Shown piece by piece: positions 45,384-53,824 of a stretch of DNA of 64,000 nucleotides (the stretch's first letter is position 1; each line of letters starts with the position of its first letter). The position numbers were made by a program, and so were the translations under genes. Origin of the DNA: Actinophytocola algeriensis (GTDB lineage: Bacteria > Actinomycetota > Actinomycetes > Mycobacteriales > Pseudonocardiaceae). Location of the stretch: NCBI RefSeq assembly GCF_014203735.1, contig NZ_JACHJQ010000002.1, positions 1,053,224 to 1,117,223 on the forward strand, read 5' to 3'. Below the pieces are notes generated by a model that had not been told where the DNA came from, did not search any database, and saw only the letters and a program-made list of their open reading frames with translations.

Positions 45384-45812
45384 ATGCGGGTTGTCGCCGG
45401 CCTGGTGTCGGCCGGGGCTTGTGCTGTTCTCGTCCTGGCCTCTGGATGCGGAACCGGCTCGGCGCCGCGGGAGGAACCGGCGGCCACCGTGACGGTCGAG
45501 AAGACGCCGGACACCCCCGACCCGTCCGCGATCACGCAGGAGCCGCCCGCGGCGGCCCCGCGGCCAGCCGACCAGTGGGTGATGCCGAACCTGGTCGGGA
45601 CCACTTTGCAGGCCGCCCAGGACCAGGTCCAGGCAGTCACGGCGGGCGGGGTCTACTTCACCGGCTCGCACGACCTCGGTGGGCAGGACCGGAGCCAGGT
45701 GCTCGACCGGAACTGGCAGGTCTGCACGCAGAACATCGCCGCGGGCGCGGCGCTGACGGCCGAGTCACGGGTCGACCTCGGAGTCGTCAAGCTCGAGGAG
45801 ACCTGCCCCTGA
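45384..45812 (+). CDS. PASTA-domain lipoprotein
   Basis: A 142-residue lipoprotein with lipobox VLASGC (Cys22), a Pro/Thr-rich spacer (about 25-63) and one PASTA domain beginning MPNLVGTTLQAAQDQVQAVT. The end, LDRNWQVCTQNIAAGAALTA, continues the PASTA fold, with two cysteines (VCTQ and EETCP). PASTA domains bind muropeptides or beta-lactams when part of PknB/PBP proteins; free lipoprotein forms are common in actinobacteria and of unknown role. ATG 45384 follows GGGAGG. Confidence 0.85.
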   Translation: MRVVAGLVSAGACAVLVLASGCGTGSAPREEPAATVTVEKTPDTPDPSAITQEPPAAAPRPADQWVMPNLVGTTLQAAQDQVQAVTAGGVYFTGSHDLGGQDRSQVLDRNWQVCTQNIAAGAALTAESRVDLGVVKLEETCP

Positions 45813-45956
45813 CCGGATCGTCCGCGCCAGGCCAGTAGTGCCGCGCGGGAGGCCATGGGCCCGGTGCTCGCCGGCGAACAGCACGAGGGACGACCGCCTG
45901 CGGGACAGGCTTGTCCGGCCGACACCCGTTGCGGGGCATCGTGGGACGGCGAACTG

Positions 45957-46958
45957 TCAGGCGGTCTGCTGCCGGAGCGGCTCCGCGAGCAGGGTCGTGC
46001 CGCGGGAGGACAGTGTGTGTATCGCGGATCCGTTGTGGCGGTGGGTGTTCACCAGTCCGGCCTCGCGGAGGACGGTCGTGTGCTGCGAGGCACTCGCGGG
46101 TGAGGTGCCCAGGATGCGGGCGAGCTGGGTGGTGGTCAGATGTGGGCGTTCCGCGATGGTGAGGAGCACCGCCGCACGCGTGTGGCCCAGCAGGGCGCCC
46201 AGAGACTGCGGGCGCGGCCCCGACCGGGGCTCGCCGTCGCCGTTCGCCCAGTCGAGGCTGCGCTCCACCGGGTACACCAGCATCGGCCGGTGATCCGGGT
46301 CGGCGAGCGTGATCGGGTGCTGCCAGCAGAAGAAGGACGGCACGAGCGTGAGCCCACGGCCGCCAAGACGCAGATCCTGGTCGACCGGATAGGGCACCTC
46401 CAGCACCGACCCATCCCACCGCGCGCCGGGATGAAGTGTGTCCAGCATGTGCCCGATCCCGCCGCTCACCGCGAGCTCGGCACGACGGGTCCGGCTCGCC
46501 CGCACCTGCGCCCGGATCACCGGCCAGTGTGGCGCCAGCGCCACCGCGTGGTAGTCCCGGACGGCCTCGGCCAGCCGCCCCAGTGTGGCGACGTCCCCGT
46601 CCGCGACGCCGCCCACCCACGCAGGCACGGCCACCTCGGTCGCGAGCACACCGATGTCGGTGCGAAGCCGGCGCTTACCGGTGCCGAGCACCGCCTCCAG
46701 CGCGGTGTCGAGGTCCAGCGCGTCGATCGGCGGGGTGAGGAAGTCCGGTGAGTACCCCTTCGGGCGGGCCAACGTCGTCAGCATCCGCACCAGCGGCGGC
46801 GGGCTCGACCGCACGCCGCGACGCCAGCCGCCGAACGCCACGGCACCCTGCTGGGTCTGCAACAGGTGCAGGCTCAGCAGTACCTCCCACAACGGGTGCG
46901 GCTCATCGAGCACGCGTACCCGAGCAAGGTCCCCCGCCGTGAAATGCACCCGCAGCAC
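45957..46958 (-). CDS. ArsR/SmtB-type winged-helix regulator with DUF5937-like N-terminal domain
   Basis: A 333-residue protein. The N-terminal part (LRVHFTAGDLARVRVLDEPH) is the DUF5937 start. The C-terminal 80 residues form a winged helix: LGHTRAAVLLTIAERPHLTT, then LARILGTSPASASQHTTVLR, and AGLVNTHRHNGSAIHTLSSRG. The cysteine metal ligands of ArsR are absent. Proteins of this layout are common in Pseudonocardiales and Streptomyces; the signal they sense is unknown. Confidence 0.85.
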   Translation of the reverse strand: MLRVHFTAGDLARVRVLDEPHPLWEVLLSLHLLQTQQGAVAFGGWRRGVRSSPPPLVRMLTTLARPKGYSPDFLTPPIDALDLDTALEAVLGTGKRRLRTDIGVLATEVAVPAWVGGVADGDVATLGRLAEAVRDYHAVALAPHWPVIRAQVRASRTRRAELAVSGGIGHMLDTLHPGARWDGSVLEVPYPVDQDLRLGGRGLTLVPSFFCWQHPITLADPDHRPMLVYPVERSLDWANGDGEPRSGPRPQSLGALLGHTRAAVLLTIAERPHLTTTQLARILGTSPASASQHTTVLREAGLVNTHRHNGSAIHTLSSRGTTLLAEPLRQQTA

Positions 46959-47039
46959 TGCCCACCCCTTGATGTTCCCTACCCACCCCAGCAGGACTCA
47001 TAACAGCATAATGGCAAAGAAGTTGAATATGAGACGAAA

Positions 47040-47092
47040 TCCTGGATCCCGGGATGCGGGAACACGTCCGGTCCCTGGAGCGGGATCCAGGA
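47040..47092. terminator. 12-bp inverted repeat, possible terminator
   Basis: TCCTGGATCCCG (47040-47051) and CGGGATCCAGGA (47081-47092) are perfect arms around a 29-nt loop, between the end of the TAP remnant and the start of the ArsR-type gene. Stem length suggests a terminator of the former. Confidence 0.4.
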
Positions 47093-47112
47093 GCCGGACG
47101 GCGGGAAGAAGG

Positions 47113-47775
47113 TCAGCTGCCCTCTGGCACCGGCTCGTCGGCACACACCGTGTTCGGCGCGGGCAGCGTGCCGTCGACGAGACAGCGGGTGATGATCGCC
47201 TGCGCCCACGAGCTCTGGTGCCACGCCGTGTGGCTTTCCCCGCCGAAGGTGAGCAGGCGTGCGTTCGTCAGTGTCCGCGGCACATTCGACCGCGGTGTTC
47301 GCGTTGAGGTAGGCCGTGAACCCGGCCGACACCTCGCGCACGTACCAGCCGCCGTGGGTGGCGGCCACCTCCCGCAGGTCCGCGGCGAACGTCGGCCAGT
47401 AGGAGCGGCGCTCCCGAGGTCCATGGCGACGCGCAGTGTCAGCAGCGCACCGGTCGCGATGATCCGGCCATGCGTCGCCTGGACCGGGTCGGCGTCCAGA
47501 TCGGACTGCGGTCGGCGGAACGCCTCCGCCGGCCGGCCGTCGCCGAACGAACACTGCCCCGGTGCCTTCTCGCACCACGTGAAGAACCGGTTGAGCGCGG
47601 CCTCGAGCGCGAGGTACTGGGCGTGGTTGTTAGGTGCCGTAGGAGAAGCCGAAGAAGTTCAGCCTCTCGTCGCCGACCGCGGCACGCAACAAGTCAATGT
47701 CCCGCGCCACGTTCTCGGTGCCCAGGTGGGCGGCCCACTGCGCGAAGTTGAGGGGTCGGGAGACACAGGAGACCG
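47113..47775 (-). pseudogene. Decayed tripeptidyl aminopeptidase (S33, TAP family) with internal deletions and frameshifts
   Basis: Fragments on the minus strand appear in gene order but different frames. GTENVARDIDLLRAAVGDER and LNFFGFSYGT, with the Ser nucleophile, break off directly after SYGT. Then come NNHAQYLALEAALNRFFTWC, ATHGRIIATGALLTLRVAMD, FAADLREVAATHGGW and finally GESHTAWHQSSWAQAII and CLVDGTLPAPNTVC. A whole TAP protein has about 480-520 residues; about 200 are left. The signal peptide and the Asp of the triad are missing. Confidence 0.7.
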
Positions 47776-47917
47776 AATGCGTGTGTCGGTTCCGGCCAGT
47801 CGTCGTGCAGTGAGTGGCCGACGATCTCGGTACGACCTTTGCACGATGGGTCGATCGGCGGCTTTCCAGCGCGAGGGCAGCATCACCGTGACCGGCGATG
47901 CTGCCCTCCGAGCTACG

Positions 47918-48274
47918 TCAGCCTCCGCACAGATGGCCGGCGGAGTGGGCGCCGTTGGTCCGCCACGACAGCTGACGCTTCTCCCACGGGCCGAAACAGG
48001 TGTCCTCGAAGCCGCCATCGTAGTAGGTGATGTGCACCCACACCGTGGTGCTCGCGCAGTGGCGGTACCAGTAGCTGTACCCGATCAGCCAGTTCCCCTC
48101 CCGCCAGAAGCCGCACGGATCGTCCGCGACGGCGACAGGCGCGGCGATGGGCGCGGCGACGGACGTGTTGGTGGACGCGGTGGGCTGGGCCGCGGTGGCC
48201 GGGCCGGTGGTGGCAAGCAATCCCCCGGCGGCGACGGCAACGGCGACCGCCACGCGCGCGAACATTCGAAGCAC
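47918..48274 (-). CDS. Secreted DUF6355 family protein
   Basis: A 118-residue exported protein. The signal peptide (about 1-29, ending PATAAQ) precedes an Ala/Pro/Thr region and a compact domain with CGFW, YRHCASTTVWVHITYYDG, DTCFGPWEKRQL and HLCGG. Cysteine spacing and the CTSTTV-like block match DUF6355, a family annotated as linked to natural-product loci although its function is unknown. The GTG start 48274 follows AGGGGAG. Confidence 0.75.
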   Translation of the reverse strand: MLRMFARVAVAVAVAAGGLLATTGPATAAQPTASTNTSVAAPIAAPVAVADDPCGFWREGNWLIGYSYWYRHCASTTVWVHITYYDGGFEDTCFGPWEKRQLSWRTNGAHSAGHLCGG

Positions 48275-48541
48275 GGATCTCCCCTTCTACAACTGATAGT
48301 CAGCGCGGAAAGTCTGGCAGCGGACCGCGGACCGGGACCAGACATTTCAGTCCTGGCCGAAACCGGTCACGCATCGCCACAGTGCCGAGCCGAGGGGGCG
48401 GTCCGGTCCGAAACCCGGCAGCATGAAGAAAACTCTGTCGTGGTCGCGGTGCCCAAGCGCATCAGCGCGTCCCGCTCGTCCATTGTGGACCACGTCCTGG
48501 GTGCGCGTTGAAGCAGACATCGGATTCCTGATCTTCCTGCG

Positions 48542-48835
48542 CTATCCGAGCACACGGCGAAGGTCGTCCACCGAGGGGGCGCCGTCGACGTGACCGTTCT
48601 CGTGGCCGTAGAGGCGGCAGGACATGCTCGGTTGAACTCCGTCGCGGGTGAACGGGTCGGCGCCGTCCAGCAGGAGGGTCGGCGAGCCGGTCATCCCGAC
48701 CGTCGTCGCGGTGTCCAGGTCGGACACCAGGGTGTGCGTCACCACCGCGGGCCGGCCGGCGAGTGCTTCGACGAGGCGCTGGTCGAGCAGGTCGACGTTG
48801 GGGCAGCCGGAGACGTGGAGGATCTCGATAATCAC
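48542..48835 (-). CDS. Thioredoxin-fold protein (alkylmercury lyase-like / DsbA-like)
   Basis: A 97-residue protein. ILHVSGCPNVDLLDQRLVEA places one Cys at the start of the first helix. TVGMTGSPTLLLDGADPF is the cis-Pro loop with SPT, and PSMSCRLYGHENG follows with a second Cys. Only one Cys of a CxxC pair is present. Proteins of this type are often called alkylmercury lyase, but MerB's catalytic residues are not evident. GTG 48835 overlaps the ankyrin gene stop by four bases. Confidence 0.7.
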   Translation of the reverse strand: MIIEILHVSGCPNVDLLDQRLVEALAGRPAVVTHTLVSDLDTATTVGMTGSPTLLLDGADPFTRDGVQPSMSCRLYGHENGHVDGAPSVDDLRRVLG

Positions 48836-49596
48836 TGTTGTGGCGTCCGTCCGGTCAGGCCGCGGGCCGGTTTGGCACCTCGTCCACGTAGCCAGCGGAT
48901 GAGGTTCTCTGCGGCGGGGCTGGTGCGCAGCGTGGCGTCGAGCGGCGTCGCGGGTTCCCAGGGCGCGACCCGGTTGACGTCGGCGCCGTGGGCCGCGAGG
49001 TACTGGGCGGTGGACAGGCGGCCGCCGTGGCAGGCACCCCAGAACGCGGCGTCGATCTCGTCGCGGTCCGGCGTGGCCGTGGCGAAGTGCGCGGCGACGC
49101 GATCCTGCAGACCGAGCGTGGCCGCGGTGAACAGCGTGGTGGTGGCGCCGCGTTCGACGAGTCGGAACGCGGCCGCCCACTGGGCGAAGGCGGTGGCGTC
49201 GGACAGCGGGGTGCCGCCGCCGATCACCGCGCCTGGGGCGTCGATGTCGGCGCCCGCGTCGAGGAGGGCGTCGAGCACGGCGACGTCGTCGCAGCTGGCC
49301 GCCCAGTGCAGCGGCGTCTCGTGGTGGGCGCCTTCGAACCGCGCGTCGACGTCCGCGCCCGCCGCGACGAGGGCGGCGACCGAGTCCGCGCCACGCGGGA
49401 AGTGGCCCGGCCAGTCGGCGACCACGTGCAGGAGCGTCCGCGCGCAGTCGGCACCGTCGGCGGTGCGGTCGGACAACCGCGCCCTCGCGAGTGCGGGGTG
49501 TTCGGCCAGCAACTCGCGGAGAGCCGCCACGTCACCACCGTGGATCGCGGTGACCGCCGCTGCCGCGACCGGGTCGTCCTCGCTCATCGTCGCCAT
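48832..49596 (-). CDS. Ankyrin repeat protein
   Basis: A 254-residue protein with about five ankyrin repeats. Clear units are ETPLHWAASCDDVAVLDALL (DAGADID following), the preceding LLHVVADWPG and AALVAAGADVDAR, and CHGGRLSTAQYLAAHGADVN near the end. The start is ATG 49596 or 49587, after GGAAGG. It is coupled by GTGA to the thioredoxin-fold gene. The TetR remnant ends only 17 nt upstream, so the three once formed an operon. Partner binding is expected; partners are unknown. Confidence 0.82.
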   Translation of the reverse strand: MATMSEDDPVAAAAVTAIHGGDVAALRELLAEHPALARARLSDRTADGADCARTLLHVVADWPGHFPRGADSVAALVAAGADVDARFEGAHHETPLHWAASCDDVAVLDALLDAGADIDAPGAVIGGGTPLSDATAFAQWAAAFRLVERGATTTLFTAATLGLQDRVAAHFATATPDRDEIDAAFWGACHGGRLSTAQYLAAHGADVNRVAPWEPATPLDATLRTSPAAENLIRWLRGRGAKPARGLTGRTPQQ

Positions 49597-49613
49597 CGTG
49601 GCGTCGCCCTTCC

Positions 49614-50150
49614 TCAGCGTGGGCCTGCCGCGTCGATGATGCCGTGGACAGCGCGGCCGATGCGATCGGCGGCCTGGTCCGGGTCCGGGCCGCCGATGTC
49701 CAGCCAGGCGATGACGGCCTCGGTGGTGAACGTGGGCAGGAGCCCGGCGGCCCACCGGGTCCAGGGTCCGTCGGGAAGGGCGGCGGCGAGGTTGCGGTGG
49801 GCGACCTCGGCCGAGGTCGTGGTGAGGGCGTCGGTGATGTCGCGGAACTCGGGTTCGCGGGCCGCGTGCCGGAACAGCAGCCGGAAACCGTCGGGGTCTG
49901 CCGCGGCGGCGTGGACGAGTGCGCTGATGCTGTTCTCGGTAAGTCGTCCGCGCCGACCGCGTCGGTGAGGCGCGCGCACGCACGTCCAGTGCGGCGCGGT
50001 AGAGATCGGCCTTCGTGTCGAAGTGCCGGTAGAGCAGCACCCGGGTGATCCCCGCCTCCGCCGCCACGTCGTCGAGGTTCGTCGCCACGAACCCGGCGCA
50101 CCGACGTATTGAACGAAGAGGGCGCGCACCCAGCGCCGGAAACCGCCGCG
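49614..50150 (-). pseudogene. TetR family regulator with frameshifts and a lost N-terminus
   Basis: One frame reads ATNLDDVAAEAGITRVLLYR and HFDTKADLYRAALDVRA, a good TetR HTH. A frame change continues LTDAVGADD, and a third frame gives SISALVHAAAADPDGFRLLF, then REPEFRDITDALTTTS and AVIAWLDIGGPDPDQAADRI to the stop at 49614. Upstream, ALFVQ may be part of the first helix, again in another frame. At least two frameshifts within about 200 bp indicate real decay. Confidence 0.7.
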
Positions 50151-50260
50151 AGAACGGGTTTGCCCGCGATCAGCCGGCACGGACAGCACCAGTTCCAGCA
50201 CCGCGCTGAACGGCCTTCTTGAAACGGTCAGCGCCACCTGCGCAAGTACTTGGTGTGACG

Positions 50261-50821
50261 ATGACCGACGTGGACTCCGACCGTCCCGACCTCTCCGGGC
50301 GAGCCGGCGGTCCCGCGCTGACCAAGCTGCACGACGCACATGCGCGTGACCTGCACCGATACCTGGCGAGGCGGCTGAACCCGGCGGTCGCGGACGACCT
50401 GTTGGCCGAGACGTTCCTCGTCGCGTGGGCGCGGCGGGCGCGGTACGACCCGGCCCGTGGCACCGCGCGGGCCTGGCTGTTCGGCATCGCGACCAACCTG
50501 TCGCGCCAGCACGCCCGCACGGAGGCCAACACGTTACGTGCCATGGCCAGGGACGCCGGCCGGGCGGCGGTGGTCGAGTCGGAGGACGCCGCGAGCGCCG
50601 CCCGTGTCGACGCCGGCCGCGCGGTCCGTGCACTCGCCGATGGGCTGGCGGCGCTGCGACCCGAGGAACGGGACGTGCTGCTGCTCGTGGCGTGGGCGGA
50701 CCTGCGCCCGGTGGAGATCGCCGCCGCGCTCGACCTGAACGTGCAGACCGTCCGCACCCACCTGCACCGCGCACGCACCAAGCTGCGCGGCCGTCTCGAC
50801 CAAGGAGGAGAAGGCGCATGA
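50261..50821 (+). CDS. RNA polymerase ECF sigma factor
   Basis: A 186-residue ECF sigma factor. Region 2 reads HRYLARRLNPAVADDLLAET with FLVAWARRARYDP and RAWLFGIATNLSRQHARTEA, and region 4 reads LRPEERDVLLLVAWADLRPV, then NVQTVRTHLHRARTKLRG. ATG 50261 is used; GTG 50255 is an alternative. It overlaps the downstream CU044_5270-type gene by four bases (ATGA), an arrangement typical of a sigma factor and its membrane partner. Confidence 0.9.
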   Translation: MTDVDSDRPDLSGRAGGPALTKLHDAHARDLHRYLARRLNPAVADDLLAETFLVAWARRARYDPARGTARAWLFGIATNLSRQHARTEANTLRAMARDAGRAAVVESEDAASAARVDAGRAVRALADGLAALRPEERDVLLLVAWADLRPVEIAAALDLNVQTVRTHLHRARTKLRGRLDQGGEGA

Positions 50822-51888
50822 CTGACCGTGATCCACTCGACGAACTGATCAGTGACCTGCGTACGGACGTGCCGGAGCTGTCCGACGAGGCGTTCGCCGC
50901 CAGCCGGGCCCGACTGCAGACCCTCATCGAGGCGGTCCCGGTGACGACCGGACCCCAGCCGGATGCCGCGGTGGTGCCACTGCCCAGGAAGCGGTTGCTC
51001 CGCAGCCCGCCACGCAGACTGATCACCTCGGCCGCCGCGGCCGTGGTGCTGGCCGCCGGTGTGCTGTTCGTGCAGGCCGTGCGGTCCGACAGCCCTGCCC
51101 CGGCCGCGAGCGCTGCGGCAACGCTCAACTCCGCCGCGGACAACATCAACCCGGTCGACGAGCCGATCGAACCGGGCCAGTACCGCTACATCGCCTCACA
51201 CAGCCGGGGGCTGGGTCACCACCTCACGGCACATGCCGACGGCGACGACACCGGCCCGTTCATCGCTCTGGACGAGTGGACGCACGAGGAATGGGTGCCG
51301 GCCGACCTCGCACAGCAGTGCGTGGCCCGCTCCCACGCGACCGGCCGCGAGTGGGTGGTAGGCGACGAAGAACGAGCGAAAGCGGCCGGCATCGAGCCAC
51401 TGTCAACGGAAGTTCACGAAGAGGTGAAGCCCTGCACTGGCAGCGGCGACTGGTCGAGGTACCCGAGCGCGGAGTTCCTGGAGTCGGTGACTCGCGACCC
51501 CCGTCAGCTCTACGACCTGTTGCGCCGCAAGCCCATGCCCGTGGCGATGAGTGACGCGTCGTGGGTGATGAACCGGGTCGGCGCCACGCTGACCTCCGGC
51601 CGGGCCCCGGCCGACCTCCGTGCCGCGCTGTACCGGGCTCTCGCCCTGCTGCCGGGTCTGGAGGTCACCGAGCGGGTCGCCAACCTCGACGGTCACCAGG
51701 GCACCGCCCTGGGACTCACCGAGTACGGCGTGCGGCACGACCTGATCATCGACCCGGCCACCGGCCAGTACATCGGTGAGCGGACGGTCCACGTGTCCGA
51801 CGACTCCGACCTGCCGCCGGGCACGATCGTCTCCTACACGTCGGTGTCCAACCCGGTGGTCGTCGACGCGGTCGGCGCCACCCGCTGA
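50818..51888 (+). CDS. CU044_5270 family membrane protein, probable anti-sigma partner
   Basis: A 356-residue protein. A cytosolic N-terminus (about 1-65; DPLDELISDLRTDVPELSDE) leads to a single membrane helix (ITSAAAAVVLAAGVLFVQAV, about 64-83) and an extracytoplasmic domain with PIEPGQYRYIASHSRG and DPATGQYIGERTVH, the latter typical of CU044_5270 proteins. AAGGAGGAG precedes the ATG. It lacks a HxxxCxxC zinc anti-sigma domain, so inhibition of the adjacent ECF factor is inferred from coupling only. Confidence 0.85.
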   Translation: MTDRDPLDELISDLRTDVPELSDEAFAASRARLQTLIEAVPVTTGPQPDAAVVPLPRKRLLRSPPRRLITSAAAAVVLAAGVLFVQAVRSDSPAPAASAAATLNSAADNINPVDEPIEPGQYRYIASHSRGLGHHLTAHADGDDTGPFIALDEWTHEEWVPADLAQQCVARSHATGREWVVGDEERAKAAGIEPLSTEVHEEVKPCTGSGDWSRYPSAEFLESVTRDPRQLYDLLRRKPMPVAMSDASWVMNRVGATLTSGRAPADLRAALYRALALLPGLEVTERVANLDGHQGTALGLTEYGVRHDLIIDPATGQYIGERTVHVSDDSDLPPGTIVSYTSVSNPVVVDAVGATR

Positions 51889-51896
51889 CAGGGACG

Positions 51897-51926
51897 AGGC
51901 CCCGCTCAGGAACCTGAGCGGGGCCT
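51897..51926 (+). terminator. Strong hairpin terminator
   Basis: Perfect 14-bp arms AGGCCCCGCTCAGG (51897-51910) and CCTGAGCGGGGCCT (51913-51926) with a 2-nt loop, 8 nt after the CU044_5270-type gene. It ends the sigma operon before the AAA/TPR operon. Confidence 0.85.
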
Positions 51927-52130
51927 GTCCATCGCATCGGGCGAACGCACTCACCTGCCGCTGTGCGGGTCGCCCGGATGTGAGAAGAAACGTGGTCGAC
52001 GGTGACACGTTCGACCGCCTGTTCGCCATGATCGACGGCATGCTTGTCTCTGGTCTTGAAACTGGACGGGTGCGCGCGTTCAGGGGCGCGACCGCCACCG
52101 CGGACAGCTGAGCAGACGAGAGAGAACCGA

Positions 52131-52574
52131 ATGACCAGAGACAACGACCCCGAGATGGTCGCCGAGCTGGACCGCCTCGATGAGGCGGTCAAAGCAGCGC
52201 CCGCAGGAGACACGACGGCGCAGATCGCGCTGTGGCGGCAGGTGACCGGGTTGGAGCACTGGTTCTTCATCGCGCGGGGCCCGGCCGACCGACCCAGTCC
52301 CTACGGTGTGGCCGCCGAGCAGGGGCCGATGATCTGCCTCTACAGCAGCGCCGCACGGGCGAACGAAGCCGCCCGCAGCCTCGGGCTGGTCGACTCGGAG
52401 GGTGGCGCGGTGCCGTTGTTCGCGGTGCCGATGCCGGCTGCGATCGACTACGTCGCCTCGCTCGGCAAGGCCGGCGTCGTCGGTGTGACGCTGGACCATC
52501 CGCGGCTCGGTCACTACATCCCGCTGGCGAACCTGGGTCTGCTCAAGGGCTGGATCGAAGGGGCCGCGCGGTGA
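52131..52574 (+). CDS. Small hypothetical protein, first gene of the AAA/TPR operon (possibly SseB-like fold)
   Basis: A 147-residue soluble protein. It begins with acidic helices (PEMVAELDRLDEAVKAA) and then LEHWFFIARG. The core has GPMICLYSSAARANEAARSL, PLFAVPMPAAIDYVASLGKA and GVTLDHPRLGHYIPLANLG. The order of a strand with a short helix, a Pro-aliphatic block and a late GV-x-DHP strand is weakly like SseB N-terminal domains; I do not claim homology. ATG 52131 follows GAGAGAA. Its stop overlaps the ATPase start by four bases, so it is an obligate operon member and probably an adaptor or substrate of the ATPase. Confidence 0.7.
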   Translation: MTRDNDPEMVAELDRLDEAVKAAPAGDTTAQIALWRQVTGLEHWFFIARGPADRPSPYGVAAEQGPMICLYSSAARANEAARSLGLVDSEGGAVPLFAVPMPAAIDYVASLGKAGVVGVTLDHPRLGHYIPLANLGLLKGWIEGAAR

Positions 52575-53824
52575 ACGGTGCCAATCCGGGCGACGGCTTC
52601 GTCGAGGTGATCGCGCGCGAGGTGGCGGCCGACCCCAGCAATCTGGCGTTGCGTGAGGACTTCGTCACGCTGCTGCTGGAGCAGGACCCAGGCCGTGCCG
52701 CCACCGAACTGGCAGCCCTCGAGGCCCTCGGCGGTGATCCGGCGCGGATCCGTCTGCTGCGCGCCCGGCTGATGGCGGCGCGGTTGCGAGCCTCGAACCC
52801 GCCGCCGCCCGCCGAGATCGCTGCGCCCCCGGCCGCGTCATCCGCGCCGACGGTGCGGTCCGGGGGAAGCGAGCAGAAACCGGTTCCGACCCCGGCCGAC
52901 GAGGACCGTCAGGACAGCAGCGCCGCTGTGTCGGCGTCGCTGTGGGACGCCGAGCGCCCGGCGGTGACGCTGGCCGACGTCGCGGGTCTCGCCGAGGTCA
53001 AGCGGCACCTGGACACCGCGTTCCTGGCTCCGCTGCGCAATCCCGAGTTGGCGGCCGCGTTCGGGCAGAAGCCGGGCGGGTCGCTGCTGATGTACGGCCC
53101 ACCCGGTTGCGGCAAGACGTTCATCGCCAGGGCGATCGCAGGCGATCTCGGCGCGTCCTTCATCCACGTGACCCTCGCGGACCTGCTCAGCAAGTGGATC
53201 GGGGAGAGCGAGAAGGCAATCCAGAGCGTGTTCCGCAATGCACGCGCGGCCGCGCCGTGCGTGATCTTCTTCGACGAGTTCGACGCGCTCGGCGGACGGC
53301 GTACCTCCGGTGGCGGCGGGTCGCAGTCGATGCGGATGCTCGTCACCCAGCTGCTGGAGGAGCTCGACGGCGTGGCAGGCGCGAACGACGGGGTCTACTT
53401 CCTGGCCGCGACGAACCGGCCGTGGGACATCGACTCCGCGCTGCGCCGACCGGGCCGGATCGACAAGACGGTGCTGGTGCTGCCACCGGACGCGGTCGCC
53501 AGGGCGGCGATCGTCCAGGGCGCGCTGGCGGGCAAGCCTGCCGACGATGTCGATGTCGTTGCCGTCGCGGCGGCGACCGAGGGGTTCTCCGGTGCCGACC
53601 TCAGTCACCTGACGACCACCGTCCTGCAGCAGGCGATGGTCGAGTCGATGAACCGCGGTGAGCTGGCGCCGGTCACCACCGACGCGATGCTGGCCGCGGT
53701 CGGCGGCATCACCCCGTCCACGATGTCCTGGTTCGACCAGGTGGCGCCGGTGCTGGAGTACGGCGTCGACGACGGTACCTTCGACCAGCTCCGGGCGTAC
53801 CGGGTCAAGCGAGGCATGCGATGA
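52571..53824 (+). CDS. AAA+ ATPase, Cdc48/FtsH-like module with helical (TPR-like) N-terminus
   Basis: A 417-residue ATPase. Residues 1-75 are helical and TPR-like (NLALREDFVTLLLEQDPGRA). A Pro/Ala/Ser-rich linker (76-125) follows. A type-I AAA module covers about 128-360: Walker A GPPGCGKT (176-183), pore loop SKWIGESEK (208-216), Walker B VIFFDEFD (231-238), sensor-1 ATNRPWD and arginine-finger region LRRPGRID (291-298). A C-terminal lid (GFSGADLSHL) follows. It lacks a protease domain and is a single-ring remodeller. Start GTG 52571 overlaps the previous gene; its own stop overlaps the TPR gene. Confidence 0.88.
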   Translation: MNGANPGDGFVEVIAREVAADPSNLALREDFVTLLLEQDPGRAATELAALEALGGDPARIRLLRARLMAARLRASNPPPPAEIAAPPAASSAPTVRSGGSEQKPVPTPADEDRQDSSAAVSASLWDAERPAVTLADVAGLAEVKRHLDTAFLAPLRNPELAAAFGQKPGGSLLMYGPPGCGKTFIARAIAGDLGASFIHVTLADLLSKWIGESEKAIQSVFRNARAAAPCVIFFDEFDALGGRRTSGGGGSQSMRMLVTQLLEELDGVAGANDGVYFLAATNRPWDIDSALRRPGRIDKTVLVLPPDAVARAAIVQGALAGKPADDVDVVAVAAATEGFSGADLSHLTTTVLQQAMVESMNRGELAPVTTDAMLAAVGGITPSTMSWFDQVAPVLEYGVDDGTFDQLRAYRVKRGMR

